Assembly: GCA_023621895.1 (NCBI GenBank)
Contig: JAMOAF010000227.1
Location: forward strand, 1-7,560
DNA: 7,560 nucleotides
Origin: Planctomycetota bacterium
GTDB taxonomy: Bacteria; Planctomycetota; Planctomycetia; Pirellulales; Thermoguttaceae
Reading direction: 5' to 3'
The notes beneath the pieces were generated by a model. The model was not told the DNA's origin and did no database searches. It worked only from the letters and a program-made list of their open reading frames with translations. Positions 6,065 to 7,560 of the stretch are shown here, in pieces (the stretch's first letter is position 1; each line of letters begins with the position of its first letter). The position numbers and the translations under genes are program-made.

Positions 6065-7236
6065 GCCGCTTGACCCTTGCGTGGTTTGGGTTCGAGCGAG
6101 ACCCACGGCGCATCGCCCGGCTCCCGGCCGAGCCGCGCGTTGAGCAGGTGAATCGCCGCGGCCAGGCTGATCACCGTCTGCTCAAAGTTCCGCGCGCCGG
6201 CAAGCGCCGCAAGATTGCGGTTCAACTCCGTTTCCAGCCGGGCCACGTCGCCCACCGCCTCGATCGCCCGATGGAGCATCTCCGCCTGCCGCGTCATGTT
6301 CTGCTGCAAACCGGCCGCCGAAGCGACGCTCTGCTCGATGCCCGATTGGACTTGTTGCCAGTTCGCCGCCGCCGCCTCGATTGAACGGCGCCAGGCCTCG
6401 GCCTGGCGAGCCGTCGTCTCCTCGTACGACTGCAAGATCGCCTGGAGCGACTTGCGAACCGCCGCCACCTCGCCGTCGGGCGTGTTGGGAATCCGCTCGA
6501 ACCGCCCCAGCAATTCGGCGGAGGCGAGCGAGTCGACCGCCTCCAGAAATCTCTGTTCCCACCGCTCGACGGCAAACTGGGTAAAGTAGAGGATCATTGA
6601 AAATGCGAGGGCAACCGCCGTGGTATCGAAAGCCACCATCAAGCCGGCCATCACCGAGGGGAGCGACGTCTCCAACTCCTGCGGCGAGAGTTTTCCCATC
6701 GCCAGGGCGATGCCGATCACCGTGCCCAGAAAGCCCAAAATCGGAATCGCCCAGATCACCGAGCGGACCAGGCCATAGGAGGCGTACGCACGATCGGCCT
6801 CCTCGTCAGCCAGGTATTTCAGCTCCTCGTCGAGCTTTTCCGCGGAGTTCGAACGCTCGACGTGGAGCAATGCAAGGCGGAGACGGCGAACCAGCAGATG
6901 TTGCCGCCCCCCCTCGGGCAGGTCTTCCAGATCGGCCAGTAGGCACGTCGCCTCGGCGACTGGTGTCCCGCCCGGAAGCGGGGGGCGCAACAGCGGCGTC
7001 GCCACCGAGCCGTACTGCCCGAATATGTCCAGCGCCTTGATCGCCAGGGAGGCCATTCCGACCAGGAACAGCGCCGTCTCGACGTACTCGACCGGGTGGC
7101 CGGCACAGTAGCGGAGCACGAAACCGCTCTTGATCACCCCTTGGGACCAGAGAATGTGAAAAATCGTGTAAACAAGGCCGCCCCAGAAGACGGGCGAACG
7201 CAGAACGGCTGATGTGCGTGGTTGCGAGTGATTCAC
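6061..7236 (-). CDS. MotA/TolQ/ExbB-type proton channel protein with cytoplasmic helical tail (stator subunit A)
   Basis: This 391-residue protein has four membrane helices: about 15-36, 51-70, 158-180 and 194-217, a MotA-like layout with a cytoplasmic stretch of about 85 residues between the pairs. The diagnostic MotA/ExbB core is the second pair: IPILGFLGTVIGI (164-176) and GLMVAFDTTAVALAFSM (198-214). T172 and T205/T206 fall where ExbB and TolQ have the Thr residues lining the ion path. HPVEYVE (47-53) lies before helix 2. After about residue 246 come about 145 residues of Ala/Gln/Glu/Arg-rich helix, likely coiled coil in the cytoplasm, longer than the C-terminal tail of ExbB. The start is GTG with GAGGT nine nt upstream. 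It is the first gene of a three-gene overlapping operon. In the family, five A subunits surround two B subunits and use proton or sodium flow to do mechanical work across the envelope. The family call is firm; the output of this system is unknown. Confidence 0.92.
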   Translation of the reverse strand: MNHSQPRTSAVLRSPVFWGGLVYTIFHILWSQGVIKSGFVLRYCAGHPVEYVETALFLVGMASLAIKALDIFGQYGSVATPLLRPPLPGGTPVAEATCLLADLEDLPEGGRQHLLVRRLRLALLHVERSNSAEKLDEELKYLADEEADRAYASYGLVRSVIWAIPILGFLGTVIGIALAMGKLSPQELETSLPSVMAGLMVAFDTTAVALAFSMILYFTQFAVERWEQRFLEAVDSLASAELLGRFERIPNTPDGEVAAVRKSLQAILQSYEETTARQAEAWRRSIEAAAANWQQVQSGIEQSVASAAGLQQNMTRQAEMLHRAIEAVGDVARLETELNRNLAALAGARNFEQTVISLAAAIHLLNARLGREPGDAPWVSLEPKPRKGQAA

Positions 7237-7243
7237 TTCTTTG

Positions 7244-7262
7244 CTACCTCGGGGGGAGGAAG
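7244..7262 (-). promoter_or_regulatory. Possible hairpin masking the ribosome binding site
   Basis: In the minus-strand transcript CTTCCTC (7262-7256) faces GAGGTAG (7250-7244) across a CCCCC loop. CCTC pairs fully with the GAGG of the ribosome site; one T/T mismatch follows, then two more pairs. If it forms, it would lower translation of the first stator gene. The stem is short and C-rich sequence could give it by chance. Confidence 0.35.
7246..7250 (-). promoter_or_regulatory. Ribosome binding site deciding the GTG start of stator gene A
   Basis: GAGGT on the minus strand ends 9 nt before the GTG at 7236-7234. It is the clearest Shine-Dalgarno of the operon and supports this start. It lies in the right arm of a possible masking hairpin (7244-7262). 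Confidence 0.7.
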
Positions 7263-7263
7263 T

Positions 7264-7288
7264 GACGGCGCAAGATGCGGGCGCCGTC
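7264..7288 (-). promoter_or_regulatory. Perfect 8-bp inverted repeat in the operon leader
   Basis: GACGGCGC (7264-7271) and GCGCCGTC (7281-7288) are exact reverse complements around a 9-nt loop. They lie between the predicted transcription start and the ribosome site of stator gene A, so an RNA hairpin would form in the leader. It could be an attenuator, a stability element or a protein-binding palindrome. Confidence 0.5.
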
Positions 7289-7302
7289 TCAGACGCGCTA
7301 CT

Positions 7303-7361
7303 GTCAAAATCGGCATAATCGTCAAACTCAATTAGACGAAACGCGTCGAAACGCCGTCAAA
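7303..7361. repeat. GTC(A/G)AAA repeats around the promoter
   Basis: GTCAAA occurs at 7303-7308, 7321-7326 and 7356-7361, and the variant GTCGAAA at 7345-7351. CGAAACGC is repeated exactly at 7337-7344 and 7347-7354, ten bases apart, within the -35/-10 spacer. Same-face spacing over the promoter would fit a regulator's binding sites, though no protein is implied by the sequence itself. Confidence 0.4.
7331..7360 (-). promoter_or_regulatory. Sigma70-type promoter for the stator operon
   Basis: On the minus strand TTGACG (7360-7355, five of six matches to TTGACA) is followed after 18 nt by TCTAAT (7336-7331, five of six matches to TATAAT). Transcription would start near 7324, giving a leader of about 88 nt before the GTG at 7236. 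It is the best promoter-like pair I found in this intergenic stretch. It is based on the E. coli consensus, which may not hold exactly in this phylum. Confidence 0.55.
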
Positions 7362-7505
7362 TCCCCCCTCGCAGGCAATCGTCCGGGTGGTCCGCAGCGC
7401 ACCATCACCCCTCCATTGGCGCCGGTTGGCCAAGCCCAGGCACACGAGGGATTCCATTTTGAGTTGCAGACCCTTGATTTACCGGGTGCATTGGCGTAAC
7501 TCTTT

Positions 7506-7531
7506 GGTCTGGATGCGGTGCGAAACAGACC
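7506..7531. repeat. Inverted repeat GGTCTG...CAGACC
   Basis: GGTCTG (7506-7511) and CAGACC (7526-7531) are exact reverse complements around a 14-nt loop. In plus-strand RNA three U-G pairs could extend the stem outward. It lies about 20 nt upstream of a possible plus-strand start at 7551 and could be an operator or leader hairpin for that gene. Confidence 0.35.
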
Positions 7532-7550
7532 GGGAAATGACAGGTGAGCC

Positions 7551-7560
7551 ATGGACTCGA
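7551..7560 (+). CDS. Possible start of a plus-strand gene running out of the window
   Basis: ATGGACTCG (Met-Asp-Ser) is preceded by AGGTGAG at 7542-7548, a fair Shine-Dalgarno but close to the start. Only three codons are visible, so nothing can be said of the product. If real, it is divergent from the stator operon and shares its upstream region. Confidence 0.35.

Larger units (their letters stand above)
7237..7550. other. Intergenic region upstream of the stator operon
   Basis: This 314-base stretch has no convincing complete gene. The half next to the operon holds its promoter, repeats and leader hairpins. The distal half (7381-7550) shows only a TTGGC/GCCAA inverted repeat (7416-7433) containing the palindrome TTGGCCAA, and the inverted repeat at 7506-7531. 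Short open frames on both strands lack family resemblance. No tRNA, transposon end or CRISPR repeat is visible. Confidence 0.6.

Noticed and set aside
6064..6106. Upstream start at 6106 for the 540-aa protein
   Set aside because: It would overlap the preceding gene by 46 nt; ATG 6064 gives an ATGA overlap with a fitting AAGGG.
3429..7236. Zorya anti-phage system
   Set aside because: The first protein resembles ZorA in having a MotA-like core and a tail, but neither partner has an OmpA-like peptidoglycan-binding domain. No ZorC, helicase/nuclease ZorD or ZorE is present, and the operon ends at bioA.
7314..7319. Plus-strand CATAAT as a -10 box
   Set aside because: There is no acceptable -35 at 16-18 nt upstream, and no gene lies close downstream.
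7275..7499. 74-codon plus-strand frame in the intergenic region
   Set aside because: It has no plausible ribosome site or family resemblance and runs through promoter-like sequence of the opposite operon.
7328..7552. 74-codon minus-strand frame upstream of the stator operon
   Set aside because: Its end runs over the predicted promoter, composition looks random and no motif is seen.

Overview
The window is G+C-rich bacterial chromosomal DNA with two gene blocks that run toward each other. It most resembles a planctomycete, possibly Pirellulales. That assignment is inference from the overall look of the proteins, mainly the four-helix MotA/TolQ/ExbB protein with a 'HPVEYVE' segment followed by two coiled-coil membrane proteins. 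No rRNA or tRNA is present to confirm it.

Plus-strand block (1-3407): the 3' part of gatB (amidotransferase subunit for charging tRNA-Gln/Asn), a complete S-adenosylmethionine hydrolase (DUF62/SAM hydroxide adenosyltransferase) and bioA (biotin synthesis). gatB and the SAM hydrolase overlap by 4 nt (GTGA), and bioA follows after 11 nt, so the three are probably co-transcribed. The BioA sequence resembles the Bacillus subtilis type and has Phe where the E. coli enzyme has Tyr17, so its amino donor is open. This matters because its neighbour destroys SAM, the usual donor.

Minus-strand block (7236 down to 3429): three genes joined by ATGA overlaps. They encode a MotA/TolQ/ExbB-type channel protein (391 aa) with a long cytoplasmic helical tail and two single-pass coiled-coil proteins (540 and 338 aa) placed like ExbD/TolR/MotB. 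The 338-aa protein has the expected Asp at the start of its membrane helix; the 540-aa protein has Ala there and no acidic residue in the helix. The 540-aa protein also carries two diverged copies of an extracytoplasmic module. I read the block as a self-contained ion-driven stator with two unlike B subunits, of unknown output. It is the most interesting object in the window. It lacks the OmpA-like domain of MotB/ZorB, and the flanks seen here hold no ZorC/ZorD-like, TonB or TolA genes.

The two blocks meet at 3408-3428, where a strong hairpin spans the bioA stop codon. Upstream of the stator operon, 7237-7550 has no convincing complete gene. It holds a good sigma70-type promoter for the operon, GTC(A/G)AAA repeats, a perfect 8-bp leader hairpin and a small hairpin that would mask the first ribosome binding site. 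A new plus-strand gene may begin at 7551.
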